Below, piece after piece: positions 25,449 through 34,278 of a stretch of DNA of 56,280 bases (position 1 is the first letter of the stretch; every line of letters starts with the position of its first letter). A program made the translations under genes and the position numbers. The stretch lies in NCBI GenBank assembly GCA_046590205.1, contig JBKJTT010000085.1, positions 1 to 56,280 of the forward strand, in the 5' to 3' direction. This stretch comes from DATDEW01 sp046590205 (GTDB lineage Bacteria > Bacteroidota > Ignavibacteria > Palsa-1295). The notes beneath the pieces were generated by a model. That model saw nothing but the letters and a program-made list of their open reading frames with translations, had not been told where the DNA came from and ran no database searches.

Positions 25449-26124
25449 AGAATTTCATCATCCATTACTAATAAGAGTCACTCATTGGGTGAACTTCATT
25501 GCGCTTGGTATTATGGTTGCATCGGGACTTCGTATCTTTAACGCATCTCCTCTTTTTGATTTTCGTTTTCCGCAGTGGGTCGTACTTGGTGGGTGGCTTG
25601 GCGGTGCCAGGCAATGGCACTTTGCCGCTATGTGGCTGTTCGTTCTGAATGCTATTGTAGGAACGCTCTACAACATTATCTCAAAACACGGCAGGCACAC
25701 GACACTATTCAGACCACGTGATAGGCATGGGCTGATTCCTATGATTCGCTACTATCTTCGTATAGATAAAGCACACCCTGTACAAGGCAAATACAACGCT
25801 CTCCAAAAACTTGCTTATACATCCGTCCCGCTTTTAAGTATCGGCGTAACTCTTAGCGGTCTTGTTATGTATATGCCGGTGCAATTTCAAAACTTAGGAT
25901 ACCTTTTTGGTGGATATGACGGCGCACGGTGGATACATTTTATTTTTATGGCGATGATTGTTCAGTTCTTTCTTGGACATATCTTTATGGTTGTTATAAG
26001 CAGTTGGTGGAATTTTCTGTCAATGATAACCGGATGGATGCGTATAAGCAAAAAAAACAGTGTCTCACCGGAGACAACAATAGATATAACCGTATCACAT
26101 AATGAACCTTTCGAAGAAAACTAG
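25426..26124 (+). CDS. Di-heme cytochrome b membrane subunit (cytochrome b561 / thiosulfate reductase type)
   Basis: A 232-residue membrane protein with four or five hydrophobic segments. Candidate heme ligands are H12 and H20 (HHPLLIRVTHW), H65 (QWHFAAM), H171 (ARWIHFIF) and H185 (FLGHIFM). The layout matches the di-heme cytochrome b family that anchors periplasmic molybdoenzymes and passes electrons between the quinone pool and the enzyme. Its start overlaps the end of the small lipoprotein gene, so it is in one operon with the molybdoenzyme. It is functionally analogous to MsrQ, but a different family. Confidence 0.85.
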   Translation: MKKQKANKEFHHPLLIRVTHWVNFIALGIMVASGLRIFNASPLFDFRFPQWVVLGGWLGGARQWHFAAMWLFVLNAIVGTLYNIISKHGRHTTLFRPRDRHGLIPMIRYYLRIDKAHPVQGKYNALQKLAYTSVPLLSIGVTLSGLVMYMPVQFQNLGYLFGGYDGARWIHFIFMAMIVQFFLGHIFMVVISSWWNFLSMITGWMRISKKNSVSPETTIDITVSHNEPFEEN

Positions 26125-26812
26125 TAGTCTCATTGTTATTATCTTGATCGTTGCATTGGGAGTTTCTTCTTTACTCAAACGATCTTCTAAAAGAGAGAAG
26201 CCACATCCGCCAATCTATGCCGGACCAACGCAAGACACATCGTTATACTTCAACGGCATTCCCCCCGAAGGTAAAGGCGGCGACCCACTCTTGAACCTCC
26301 AGAAGAACCGCACAGCTTCGCCGGAAAAATTTGAATCGTATTCCGTTCATCAGATACTTGCCATTCCTTCAACAAAACTCGAAGGCACAGACGACAACAC
26401 CAGAAAATATTGGAGCGACGAAGCGAAGCAATACGCTGCGAAGTGGGAATCGAAGGGAGTTGTTGTCGAAGGGTATCTCATCAAAGCAAGAGAGTCAGGC
26501 AGAGAAAGCGCGAACGGCAATTCGGATAAACACCGCGATTACCACCTATGGATAGTGCAAGAGAAGAACGAGCCACGCTCATCAAGCGTCATCGCCGAAG
26601 TCACGCCGCGCATCAAAGCAACAAAGCCAAGTTGGACTATAGATAATTTCGTCAAGCTATCAGATAAACGAACGAGAGTCAGGGTCGCCGGCTGGCTGAT
26701 GTGGGATGAAGAGCATGGCGATGAAGTCGGGAAGTCCCGCGGCTCGCAATGGGAGATACACCCATTGACAAAGCTTGAGGTATTTGAGAAAGGCGAGTGG
26801 AAGGAATATTAG
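26102..26812 (+). CDS. Membrane-anchored protein of unknown function downstream of the molybdoenzyme genes
   Basis: A 236-residue protein. One N-terminal membrane helix (SLIVIILIVALGVSSLL) is followed by a soluble region outside the membrane. The soluble part has a beta-rich core: GVVVEGYLIKA, DYHLWIVQEK, VIAEVTPRIK, RVRVAGWLMWDEEH and WEIHPLTKLEVF. This resembles an OB-like fold that I cannot assign to a named family. Its start overlaps the cytochrome b gene by 23 bases, so it is probably co-translated. Confidence 0.7.
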   Translation: MNLSKKTSSLIVIILIVALGVSSLLKRSSKREKPHPPIYAGPTQDTSLYFNGIPPEGKGGDPLLNLQKNRTASPEKFESYSVHQILAIPSTKLEGTDDNTRKYWSDEAKQYAAKWESKGVVVEGYLIKARESGRESANGNSDKHRDYHLWIVQEKNEPRSSSVIAEVTPRIKATKPSWTIDNFVKLSDKRTRVRVAGWLMWDEEHGDEVGKSRGSQWEIHPLTKLEVFEKGEWKEY

Positions 26813-26882
26813 CCCTCACATTGAGTAAACTTTTACCTGTTTTTTCGGCGTTTCTCTCTTTGTAAACTCTAATTCTATCTTC

Positions 26883-27605
26883 ATGATGATACGTCCACAC
26901 GCTTTGCTTATTACATGTTTTTGCCTTGTGCTATCAATACCCTCTTTTGCCCAAAAGGCAAAAACCCCGCCCCCGCCAGCACCTGTTCCTAATGTAGATA
27001 TGGCACCTTTAGCGCCTATAGAGTCAAAGCAGCCAAAGAACGTAAAAGAAACAAAGTCTTACGAAGACAGCGCAGAATTTGCGAAGGCATTCAAGGAAAT
27101 ATATCCATTGGTCAAGCCGAAACAATCTGTCAAAGAAATGGCAGATCAGTACTATTCACGCATGTCGCGCGGCTTTGCTAAGCTTGAGATGGATTCTGTA
27201 AAAATGTATAAGATGGCAATGGCAAATCTTGATACGAACTCCGCAGAGAAGCTGATGTTCGATACCTATCGCAAAAACCTATCTGCAAAAGAATTAAAAG
27301 CGTACATCGCATTCTTAAAGAGCGCTGAAGGCAAAAAGATCATGGAAGTTATGCCCCAACTTGAGCGCGCAAAATCAGAAACCAACGGCTATGTCTCAAA
27401 GACTATCAATACGAACATCGCGCCGCTTCGCCAACAACAGAATGAGTTGATGAAGAAGGAGCAGCCACCACGAGACAGCGTCAAAGGACCTGATGGGAAA
27501 ATGATGATTCCACCAAACCCTGGTATGGACCCAAACAGAATGAGAATGCGTGATTCTATCATGAAGGCTCGCAAACTTGAGATGAAGGATAGTGACAACA
27601 AATAA
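26883..27605 (+). CDS. Secreted DUF2059-like protein
   Basis: A 240-residue protein. Signal peptide to about residue 24 (LSIPSFAQ). A Pro-rich linker is followed by a helical domain with KSVKEMADQYYSRMSRGFAKLEMD and KNLSAKELKAYIAFLKSAEGKKIMEVMPQ; the SAKELKA.I.F..S..GKKI segment is characteristic of DUF2059. The C-terminal 60 residues are Met-, Pro- and Asp-rich. It is likely periplasmic; function unknown. The end overlaps the murI start by 14 bases. Confidence 0.75.
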   Translation: MMIRPHALLITCFCLVLSIPSFAQKAKTPPPPAPVPNVDMAPLAPIESKQPKNVKETKSYEDSAEFAKAFKEIYPLVKPKQSVKEMADQYYSRMSRGFAKLEMDSVKMYKMAMANLDTNSAEKLMFDTYRKNLSAKELKAYIAFLKSAEGKKIMEVMPQLERAKSETNGYVSKTINTNIAPLRQQQNELMKKEQPPRDSVKGPDGKMMIPPNPGMDPNRMRMRDSIMKARKLEMKDSDNK

Positions 27606-28419
27606 CTCCATAGGTGTTTTCGACTCCGGTATCGGGGGTCTGACGGTAGTGAAAGAACTTCATGCGCTCGCCCCCGGCGAGCGCATTGTGTATTTCGGAG
27701 ACACTGCGCGTGTGCCCTACGGCACGAAGTCCGTAGAAACAGTCCGTCGCTACACAGCAGAGGATACAGAGCTTCTCATGCAGCATAATGTATCTCTCAT
27801 CGTCGTTGCATGTAATACAGTAAGCGCTGTTGCACTTGATGTAGCGCGTGAAGTTGCAGGAAGTATCCCTGTTATCGGGATGATAGACCCAGCCGCACGA
27901 GAAGCAGTCAACATAACTCGTAACGGACGCATCGGCATCATAGGCACACAGGCAACAGTTACAAGCAAAGCATATGATGAAGCGATTGCAAAAGAAGCAA
28001 CATCTCAGGGGAAGATGGTCGAATCATTTTCCGTCACATGTCCGCTCTTTGTCCCGCTTGCAGAGGAGGGCATGATAGATCATCAAGCAACAAAACTCAT
28101 CGCAGATGAATATCTTCGTCCGCTTCGTGAACAAGGAGTTGATACACTCATTCTCGGTTGTACACACTATCCTGTTTTAGCAGATGCTATTGGGGAAGCT
28201 ATCGGAGAAGATGTCGTTCTCATTAATAGCGGGGCTGTAGCTGCGAAGGAAGTACGAGATCATATTGAGTACGGGAATAATACGAGTGCAGAACATCTGT
28301 ATCTTGTCAGTGACATCCCTACGAAATTCCGCTCCGTTGGGGAGCGATTCTTAGGCAGAGAACTCTCAAATATCCACCAGGTGCACTATAAAGAGGCATG
28401 GGTTATTAAAAGAGTGTGA
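27592..28419 (+). CDS. murI: Glutamate racemase
   Basis: A 275-residue enzyme with a GTG start inside the preceding gene. It interconverts L- and D-glutamate for peptidoglycan. The substrate loop IGVFDSGIGGLTV is at 7-19, and the two catalytic Cys are in VACNT (C74) and GCTHY (C190). Length and both catalytic Cys are normal. No other mur gene is next to it. Confidence 0.96.
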   Translation: MTTNNSIGVFDSGIGGLTVVKELHALAPGERIVYFGDTARVPYGTKSVETVRRYTAEDTELLMQHNVSLIVVACNTVSAVALDVAREVAGSIPVIGMIDPAAREAVNITRNGRIGIIGTQATVTSKAYDEAIAKEATSQGKMVESFSVTCPLFVPLAEEGMIDHQATKLIADEYLRPLREQGVDTLILGCTHYPVLADAIGEAIGEDVVLINSGAVAAKEVRDHIEYGNNTSAEHLYLVSDIPTKFRSVGERFLGRELSNIHQVHYKEAWVIKRV

Positions 28420-28445
28420 TGCCCTCAAATCTTTGCATATATTTG
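28414..28445 (+). promoter_or_regulatory. Promoter-like element upstream of floA
   Basis: TATATTTG at 28438-28445 is an exact match to the Bacteroidota -7 box; TGTG at 28414-28417 is 20 bases upstream and matches TTTG at three of four positions. The site lies 22 bases before the floA start and partly inside the 3' end of murI. Confidence 0.5.
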
Positions 28446-28466
28446 TAGTCCAAAACACATACAATC

Positions 28467-29483
28467 ATGAACGCAATCAGTGGCGCAGCCATACTAATCA
28501 TTGTAGGAGGATTGTTTTTTCTTATCCTCTTCTTCTATTTTATCCCCATCGGGCTTTGGATAACTGCTATTTCAAGCGGTGTCAAGGTTCGTATCTTCAG
28601 CGATCTCGTCGGAATGAGACTTAGAAAAGTACCACCCGATGTTATTGTTCGCTCGAAGATCACAGCAAGTAAGGCAGGTATCCCTGTCGAGATACCTAAA
28701 CTCGAAGCCCATTTTCTTGCAGGCGGAAATGTAGTAAAAGTTATCAATGCACTCATTAGTGCGAACAAGGCGAACATCCCACTTGATTTTGACCGCGCTG
28801 CTGCTATTGATCTTGCAGGACGCGATGTGCTTGAAGCAGTTCGTCTTTCGGTTAACCCGAAAGTTATCGAGACACCACCTGTCGCGGCGGTTGCCCGTAA
28901 TGGTATTCAGGTTCGCGCTACAGCACGTGTAACAGTTCGTGCAAACCTTGATCGTCTTGTTGGCGGTGCAGGCGAAGCGACGATCTTAGCTCGCGTTGGC
29001 GAAGGTATTGTTACCACCATTGGTTCGAGTGATTCACATAAAGAAGTGCTCGAAAGCCCTGATAGAATTTCCAAGACCGTTCTTGACAAAGGACTTGATT
29101 CAGGCACTGCATTCGAGATTCTTTCTATCGACATTGCAGACGTTGATATCGGCGATAACATCGGAGCAAAACTTCAGAGCGATCAAGCAGAAGCAGAGCT
29201 TAAAGTTGCAAATGCAAAAGCAGAAGAGCGCCGCGCAGCAGCTATTGCACATGAGCAGGAAATGAAAGCGCGTGTACAGGAAATGCGCGCAAAGGTTGTC
29301 GAGAGCGAAGCGCAGATTCCGCTTGCTATCGCAGAGGCATTCCGCTCCGGTAAGCTCGGCGTCATGGAATACTACAACATGCAGAACGTCCAGGCAGATA
29401 CTGGTATGCGTAAAGCGATCGCCGAGGGTTCATCCCCCGACATGAGCGCAATGGGTGGCAGCTCGACGACATCGAATGCATAG
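28467..29483 (+). CDS. floA: Flotillin-like membrane protein FloA
   Basis: A 338-residue protein of the FloA (YqfA) family. An N-terminal membrane hairpin (ILIIVGGLFFLILFFYFIPIGLWI, shown in part) is followed by a band-7/SPFH-like domain with LVGMRLRKVPPDVIVRS and GIQVRATARVTVRANL, then a helical region rich in Ala, Glu and Lys that probably drives oligomerisation. FloA organises functional membrane microdomains. It is about the normal length. A strong terminator follows, so it is monocistronic or the end of a unit. Confidence 0.95.
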   Translation: MNAISGAAILIIVGGLFFLILFFYFIPIGLWITAISSGVKVRIFSDLVGMRLRKVPPDVIVRSKITASKAGIPVEIPKLEAHFLAGGNVVKVINALISANKANIPLDFDRAAAIDLAGRDVLEAVRLSVNPKVIETPPVAAVARNGIQVRATARVTVRANLDRLVGGAGEATILARVGEGIVTTIGSSDSHKEVLESPDRISKTVLDKGLDSGTAFEILSIDIADVDIGDNIGAKLQSDQAEAELKVANAKAEERRAAAIAHEQEMKARVQEMRAKVVESEAQIPLAIAEAFRSGKLGVMEYYNMQNVQADTGMRKAIAEGSSPDMSAMGGSSTTSNA

Positions 29484-29503
29484 GATATTCTGATATTTTT
29501 TGC

Positions 29504-29536
29504 AGGGGTTCGAATAACTTCGAACCCCTTTTTGTT
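29504..29536 (+). terminator. Terminator of floA
   Basis: A perfect 11-bp stem (29504-29514 with 29519-29529) and a 4-base loop, followed by TTTTTGTTT. It lies 21 bases after the floA stop. Confidence 0.92.
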
Positions 29537-29564
29537 TACAGCATATTAATCTACATTAGTTACA

Positions 29565-30914
29565 TTGCTCATTCGCTCTATATCAGGTTTACGCGGACTT
29601 ACGGACACTCTGAACGGACTTACAACCGAAGTCGTCCGTCTTTATGCTGCATCGTTCGCTACGTATTGCCACAAAGGTGTTGTTGCAGTTGGCTATGATG
29701 GCAGGCAGGGGGGAAAAGATATTTACGACCTAGTGTGCCAGACACTCACCGAATACGGATGTGATGTCTTTGCACTTGGGATGGTCCCGACACCAACAAT
29801 CATGTTCGAAGTTGAAAATGATATTAGCATTCACGGAGGGATTTCCGTTACCGCAAGTCATAACGGACAGGCATGGAACGGGATGAAGTTCATCGCTTCG
29901 AGCGGGCTCTTCCTCGATAAAGAGCAGAATGAATCTCTTTGGGAGATCATCGATTCAAACTCGCCTAGAGAAAGTGATACAACAGGAAGTATAACGGTCA
30001 GAGAAGACATTGCCGAAAAACATATTGCATCTATCTTAGCAATTCCATTCCTTGATGTAGAAAAGATTCGATCTCGTAATTTCAAAATTGTACTTGATAC
30101 AGTAAATGCAAGCGGCTCATTCATTCATCCGAAGCTCTTAGCAGCGCTTGGCGTTACGAACGTTATCGGTATTGCAACCGACGGCTCCGGTATCTTCCCA
30201 CACCCTCCCGAACCGGTTCCGCAAAATCTTACTTCACTTTGTGACGCAGTAAAAGTGAACAATGCTGACATCGGCATTGCAATTGACCCCGACGCTGATA
30301 GATGTGTATTCATTATGGAAAACGGTGAGCCGTTCGGCGAAGAGAATACTATCGTCATTGCTACCGAGGAAGTACTCAAACAGTTTGCAAAAGGTCAGCA
30401 TGTGGTTGTGAATCTCTCGACGACTCGAGCTGTCGAAGATATTGCCGCTGAATATGGTGCAAAGGTGTATCGCACTCCGGTCGGTGAGATAAACGTTGCA
30501 AAGAAGATGCATGAGCTTGGTGCAGTTATCGGCGGCGAAGGTTCTGGTGGCGTTATCTACCCAGATGTTCATACCGGAAGAGACTCTCTCGTTGCAGTTG
30601 CTCTCACACTCAATAATCTTGCAGCAAGCGGCATGAGCTTATCCCAAAAGAAAGCAAGTCTGCCACAGTACGAAATAGTCAAATCAAAGATTGACCTGAC
30701 AAGTGTAGAGCAAGTACATGAAGTGCTTGCATCAGTGAAAGCAAAGATGTCGCCGAAAGCAATTCACATCAACGAAGAAGACGGCATCCGCTTTGACTTC
30801 GGAAAAGGCTGGCTCCACGTAAGAGCATCAAACACCGAGCCGATCATACGGCTAATAGCAGAAGCGACAACTAAGGAGATAGCTGAAGCCCTGCTTTCTC
30901 AAGCAAGCACATAA
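29565..30914 (+). CDS. glmM: Phosphoglucosamine mutase
   Basis: A 449-residue alpha-D-phosphohexomutase. A TTG start gives MLIRSISGLRG, matching the family's SISGIRGT opening; no ATG is near. The active-site Ser is in TASHNG (S98), the metal loop is DPDADR (241-246), the sugar-binding loop is GGEGSGG, and the phosphate loop is RASNTEP near the C-terminus. It converts glucosamine-6-P to glucosamine-1-P for peptidoglycan and LPS. The nearby envelope genes support GlmM over a phosphomannomutase, but that alternative remains. Confidence 0.85.
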   Translation: MLIRSISGLRGLTDTLNGLTTEVVRLYAASFATYCHKGVVAVGYDGRQGGKDIYDLVCQTLTEYGCDVFALGMVPTPTIMFEVENDISIHGGISVTASHNGQAWNGMKFIASSGLFLDKEQNESLWEIIDSNSPRESDTTGSITVREDIAEKHIASILAIPFLDVEKIRSRNFKIVLDTVNASGSFIHPKLLAALGVTNVIGIATDGSGIFPHPPEPVPQNLTSLCDAVKVNNADIGIAIDPDADRCVFIMENGEPFGEENTIVIATEEVLKQFAKGQHVVVNLSTTRAVEDIAAEYGAKVYRTPVGEINVAKKMHELGAVIGGEGSGGVIYPDVHTGRDSLVAVALTLNNLAASGMSLSQKKASLPQYEIVKSKIDLTSVEQVHEVLASVKAKMSPKAIHINEEDGIRFDFGKGWLHVRASNTEPIIRLIAEATTKEIAEALLSQAST

Positions 30915-30938
30915 GTCGTTAGTCATCAATTTTTCCCG

Positions 30939-30991
30939 AACCTACGGGGTTTGTAGGCGTGTTTAAGGTTGTGCAATAACCTACAGGATTT
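30939..30991. repeat. Short direct repeat between glmM and uppS
   Basis: The 14-mers at 30939-30952 and 30978-30991 agree at 12 of 14 positions, 39 bases apart. The first can also pair with the GTAGG 8 bases later in a small hairpin. The function is unclear. Confidence 0.35.
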
Positions 30992-30994
30992 AGC

Positions 30995-31873
30995 TTGGCA
31001 TCACTTTTTAGACATCTTTTTAAGCCCGAACCCTATTTACAGTCCCAAGAGGATAAGATCGTCCAGAACGAGCTTGTCCGCTCCGGGAAGATACCTTCTC
31101 ATGTCGCCATTATTATGGACGGCAACGGTCGCTGGGCAGAAGAGCGCGGCTTACCACGTGCTGCGGGGCATCAGGCAGGTATTGCGAGCGTTCGCGACGC
31201 TACGCGATCAGCCCGCGAGCTTGGCATCAGCCACCTGACTCTCTACGCATTCAGCACAGAAAACTGGAAGCGACCGGGGAAGGAAGTCTCGATGCTAATG
31301 AGTCTTCTGCGGAAAATGCTCCATGAAGAACTTGAGGAAATGCGAGAGAATGGGGTTCGGCTGAATGTTATTGGTCAGACCAATGCACTTCCGAAGGAAG
31401 TCCAGAACGACCTCTTTGATGCAATCGATAACACTGCTCACAATACACGACTCACTCTTACCCTTGCACTGTCTTATTCCGGCAGGTGGGATATTGTCCG
31501 TGCAATGCAGATGATGGCGCTTGATGTCCGCAGAGGAAAACTCTCGCCCGAAGACGTTAACGATGACCTCGTCAAGAGTTACCTAACGACAGCTAACTTA
31601 CCAGACCCTGACCTGATGATACGTACGTCAGGTGAAATGCGACTCTCGAACTTCTTACTTTGGGAGATGGCATACAGTGAAATATACGTAACGAAGATAG
31701 CATGGCCTGATTTCCGCCGTGAGCATCTTTATGAAGCGATTCGTGACTTCCAACGACGTGAACGACGCTTCGGACTTACTGGAGATCAGATTCGTAAACC
31801 CAGCGAACTTCCTGCTTCACAGGAATCGTATCTCAAAAAGATGGTCAACGCTCTTACAAAAGGTAATAATTAG
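30995..31873 (+). CDS. uppS: Isoprenyl transferase (undecaprenyl diphosphate synthase)
   Basis: A 292-residue cis-prenyltransferase with a TTG start. The catalytic Asp is in IIMDGNGRW (D42), the FSTENWKRP loop binds substrate, and the C-terminal PDLMIRTSGEMRLSNFLLWEMAYSE motif is present. It makes the C55 carrier lipid for peptidoglycan and other envelope glycans. The C-terminal 45 residues are a species-specific basic extension. The bamA gene starts 11 bases later. Confidence 0.95.
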   Translation: MASLFRHLFKPEPYLQSQEDKIVQNELVRSGKIPSHVAIIMDGNGRWAEERGLPRAAGHQAGIASVRDATRSARELGISHLTLYAFSTENWKRPGKEVSMLMSLLRKMLHEELEEMRENGVRLNVIGQTNALPKEVQNDLFDAIDNTAHNTRLTLTLALSYSGRWDIVRAMQMMALDVRRGKLSPEDVNDDLVKSYLTTANLPDPDLMIRTSGEMRLSNFLLWEMAYSEIYVTKIAWPDFRREHLYEAIRDFQRRERRFGLTGDQIRKPSELPASQESYLKKMVNALTKGNN

Positions 31874-31884
31874 CCCTCCCCAGA

Positions 31885-34278
31885 ATGATAAAACGCATCG
31901 CTCTTTTATTCTTTATATGTTTACTTTGTTCAAACATCTCATTTGCACAACCCGCCGAAAAAGAATATATCATCATGGGTATATTGGTCGAGGGAAATGA
32001 GTCAGGCAGTGCCGAGACGATCCTTGCACAAAGCCAGCTCGGGAAAGGGCAAACCATTACCATCCCCTCCGATGATGTCCGTCGCGCAACAAACCGTATC
32101 TGGGGTCAAAATATCTTTAGTGATGTGGATATTGTCGTTGATAAAATATCAACGCAAACTGATGGCAAAGATGGCATCTACTTGACGATAAAAGTAAAAG
32201 AACTTCCCCGAATTGATACGGTTACCTTCACAGGAAATAAAAATGTTTCTAACGCAGACATTCAGAAGCTTATACCTTTCTACAAAAATGATTTTGCTCG
32301 TCCATGGACGGTCGATAATGTCAAACGGCTCATAAAAGAACTGTATGCAAAAGAAGGTTATCAATATGCTGATGTTGTCGTCAGCTCCGAAAAATTATCG
32401 AACGGGAAAGTACATCTCAGTTACGCTATAACCGAGGGTGAAGAGATCATCGTTCGCCATATTAATTTCACCGGTAATAGTAAAATGACTTCTGATGATC
32501 TGCGCGGAGCACTCGATGAAACATCAGAAAAGAAATGGTGGCATATTTTCTCGAGCGGAACGTTTGACCAAAAAAAGTACGAAGCAGATAAGAAGGGACT
32601 CATTAAGTTCTATCGCTCGAAGGGGTTTCGGGATGCAACGATACTCTCTGACTCACTCTGGGTCACAAGAGGAGAAGACCTGAACATTATCATTAATGTA
32701 TATGAAGGTAATCAGTACTATCTTCGCAACATTGGTATTGCAGGCAATGAAGTGTTTACCGAACAGGAGATCATGTACGGCATCGGTATGCGTAAAGGCG
32801 ACCTCTATGATGCTGAGAAACTCGACATGAACTTGAAAGGCCCTTCACCTGATTTCTCAGATGTTGGCTCACTTTACTATGATCGCGGTTACCTTGTCAA
32901 TGTCTCAAAGGACGAGACCGTCGTCGGTTCAGATTCTATTGATATTACAGTCCGCGTTCAGGAAGGCAAACGTTTCTATTTCCGCAATATAGATATTGCC
33001 GGAAATACAAAAACAAAAGATTTTGTGATACGTCGTACGCTCTATACACGACCAGGTGATGCGTTCAGCCGTTCGACGATCATCCGCTCGCTTCGTGAAC
33101 TTGCACAGCTCAACTATTTCAATCAAGAAAAGCTTGAACCGAAGGTGAACTTCGTGCCCGATGCTACGCAGGTTGATGTAACATTCAACGTCGAAGAGCG
33201 CTCAAGTGATACATTCAATGCATCTATTGGCTATGGCGGCTCGCAGGGCTTGCTTGGCTCTCTTGGTGTATCATTTAACAACTTTGATATAGCTGATCCA
33301 TTGCGTGGCGGAGCAGGGCAGGTATTTTCAATTCAAGCGGAGTTTGGGCAATCACAGTACCGGACATTCTCATTAACATTCCAAGAGCCATGGCTCTTTC
33401 AAGAACGTACAATTCTTGGTGTATCTGCCTACTACCAAACGAGTAACTATTTTTATTCGGTCAATCGTTTGGGAGCATCGCTCTCAGTTGGTCGTCGTTT
33501 GCGCTGGCCAGATGATTACTTCCGCATTGATGCTACACTTCGCGGTGAGAAAACAGATGTTAAAACAGGCGGCGGTATCTATACTCCCGGTAAGCACGAT
33601 GAAACGAGTATTCAGGTCGTGCTCACACGTAACTCTACTGACGATCCGCTTTTCCCCGGCCAAGGTTCAGAGCTTACCTTTTTGACACGTCTTGCATATT
33701 TACCGATTAATTCACCTGCACCCAACGAGCCGGCAAACTATTTTAAGAATAGCTTTACGATGAAGTTCTATACACCGCTTGCGCAATTCGGTGTATCACA
33801 AAAACTTGTGCTTGCTACGATCATTGATTTTGGACAACTCGGAAAAGTTGGCTCACAACCATATATTACTCCCTCAGAAAGATTCACCATGGGTGGTGCT
33901 GGCTTCGCATCCGGTTTCTATACCATACCGCTTCGTGGTTATGCTGATGCAAGTATCGGTATCGAGCGTTCACCAACCGGGTCATTCTCTGAGGGCGGCG
34001 CGGCGTATGCACGGTATGTTGCGGAGCTACGATTCCAGATCTCACGCGAACCAATACCGCTATTTATTCTCGCATTTGCCGAAGCAGGTAATGTATGGTC
34101 TAATTGGGGACATGCTGACCCATTCGATCTCAAACGCGCTGCAGGTGTTGGCGCAAGAGTACAGGTGCCGGCTGTCGGTCTTATCGGTCTCGACCTCGGT
34201 TATGGATTTGATAGTCCATACGCGTTCGGACAAAAATCCGGATGGCTCACCCACTTCCAGTTCGGTAGATTCTTCTAA
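31885..34278 (+). CDS. bamA: Outer-membrane protein assembly factor BamA
   Basis: A 797-residue protein. Signal peptide (MIKRIALLFFICLLCSNISFA) is followed by five POTRA domains to about residue 430 (for example LPRIDTVTFTGNKNVSNADI, GEEIIVRHINFTGNSKM, EGKRFYFRNIDIAGN), then a surface-antigen (D15) beta barrel ending in FQFGRFF, a terminal aromatic. The barrel carries GYGGSQGLLGSLGVSF and the RGY..S.G.ER-type region (LRGYADASIGIE). It folds and inserts outer-membrane proteins. It ends exactly where the convergent fumarylacetoacetase-family gene ends. Confidence 0.95.
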   Translation: MIKRIALLFFICLLCSNISFAQPAEKEYIIMGILVEGNESGSAETILAQSQLGKGQTITIPSDDVRRATNRIWGQNIFSDVDIVVDKISTQTDGKDGIYLTIKVKELPRIDTVTFTGNKNVSNADIQKLIPFYKNDFARPWTVDNVKRLIKELYAKEGYQYADVVVSSEKLSNGKVHLSYAITEGEEIIVRHINFTGNSKMTSDDLRGALDETSEKKWWHIFSSGTFDQKKYEADKKGLIKFYRSKGFRDATILSDSLWVTRGEDLNIIINVYEGNQYYLRNIGIAGNEVFTEQEIMYGIGMRKGDLYDAEKLDMNLKGPSPDFSDVGSLYYDRGYLVNVSKDETVVGSDSIDITVRVQEGKRFYFRNIDIAGNTKTKDFVIRRTLYTRPGDAFSRSTIIRSLRELAQLNYFNQEKLEPKVNFVPDATQVDVTFNVEERSSDTFNASIGYGGSQGLLGSLGVSFNNFDIADPLRGGAGQVFSIQAEFGQSQYRTFSLTFQEPWLFQERTILGVSAYYQTSNYFYSVNRLGASLSVGRRLRWPDDYFRIDATLRGEKTDVKTGGGIYTPGKHDETSIQVVLTRNSTDDPLFPGQGSELTFLTRLAYLPINSPAPNEPANYFKNSFTMKFYTPLAQFGVSQKLVLATIIDFGQLGKVGSQPYITPSERFTMGGAGFASGFYTIPLRGYADASIGIERSPTGSFSEGGAAYARYVAELRFQISREPIPLFILAFAEAGNVWSNWGHADPFDLKRAAGVGARVQVPAVGLIGLDLGYGFDSPYAFGQKSGWLTHFQFGRFF

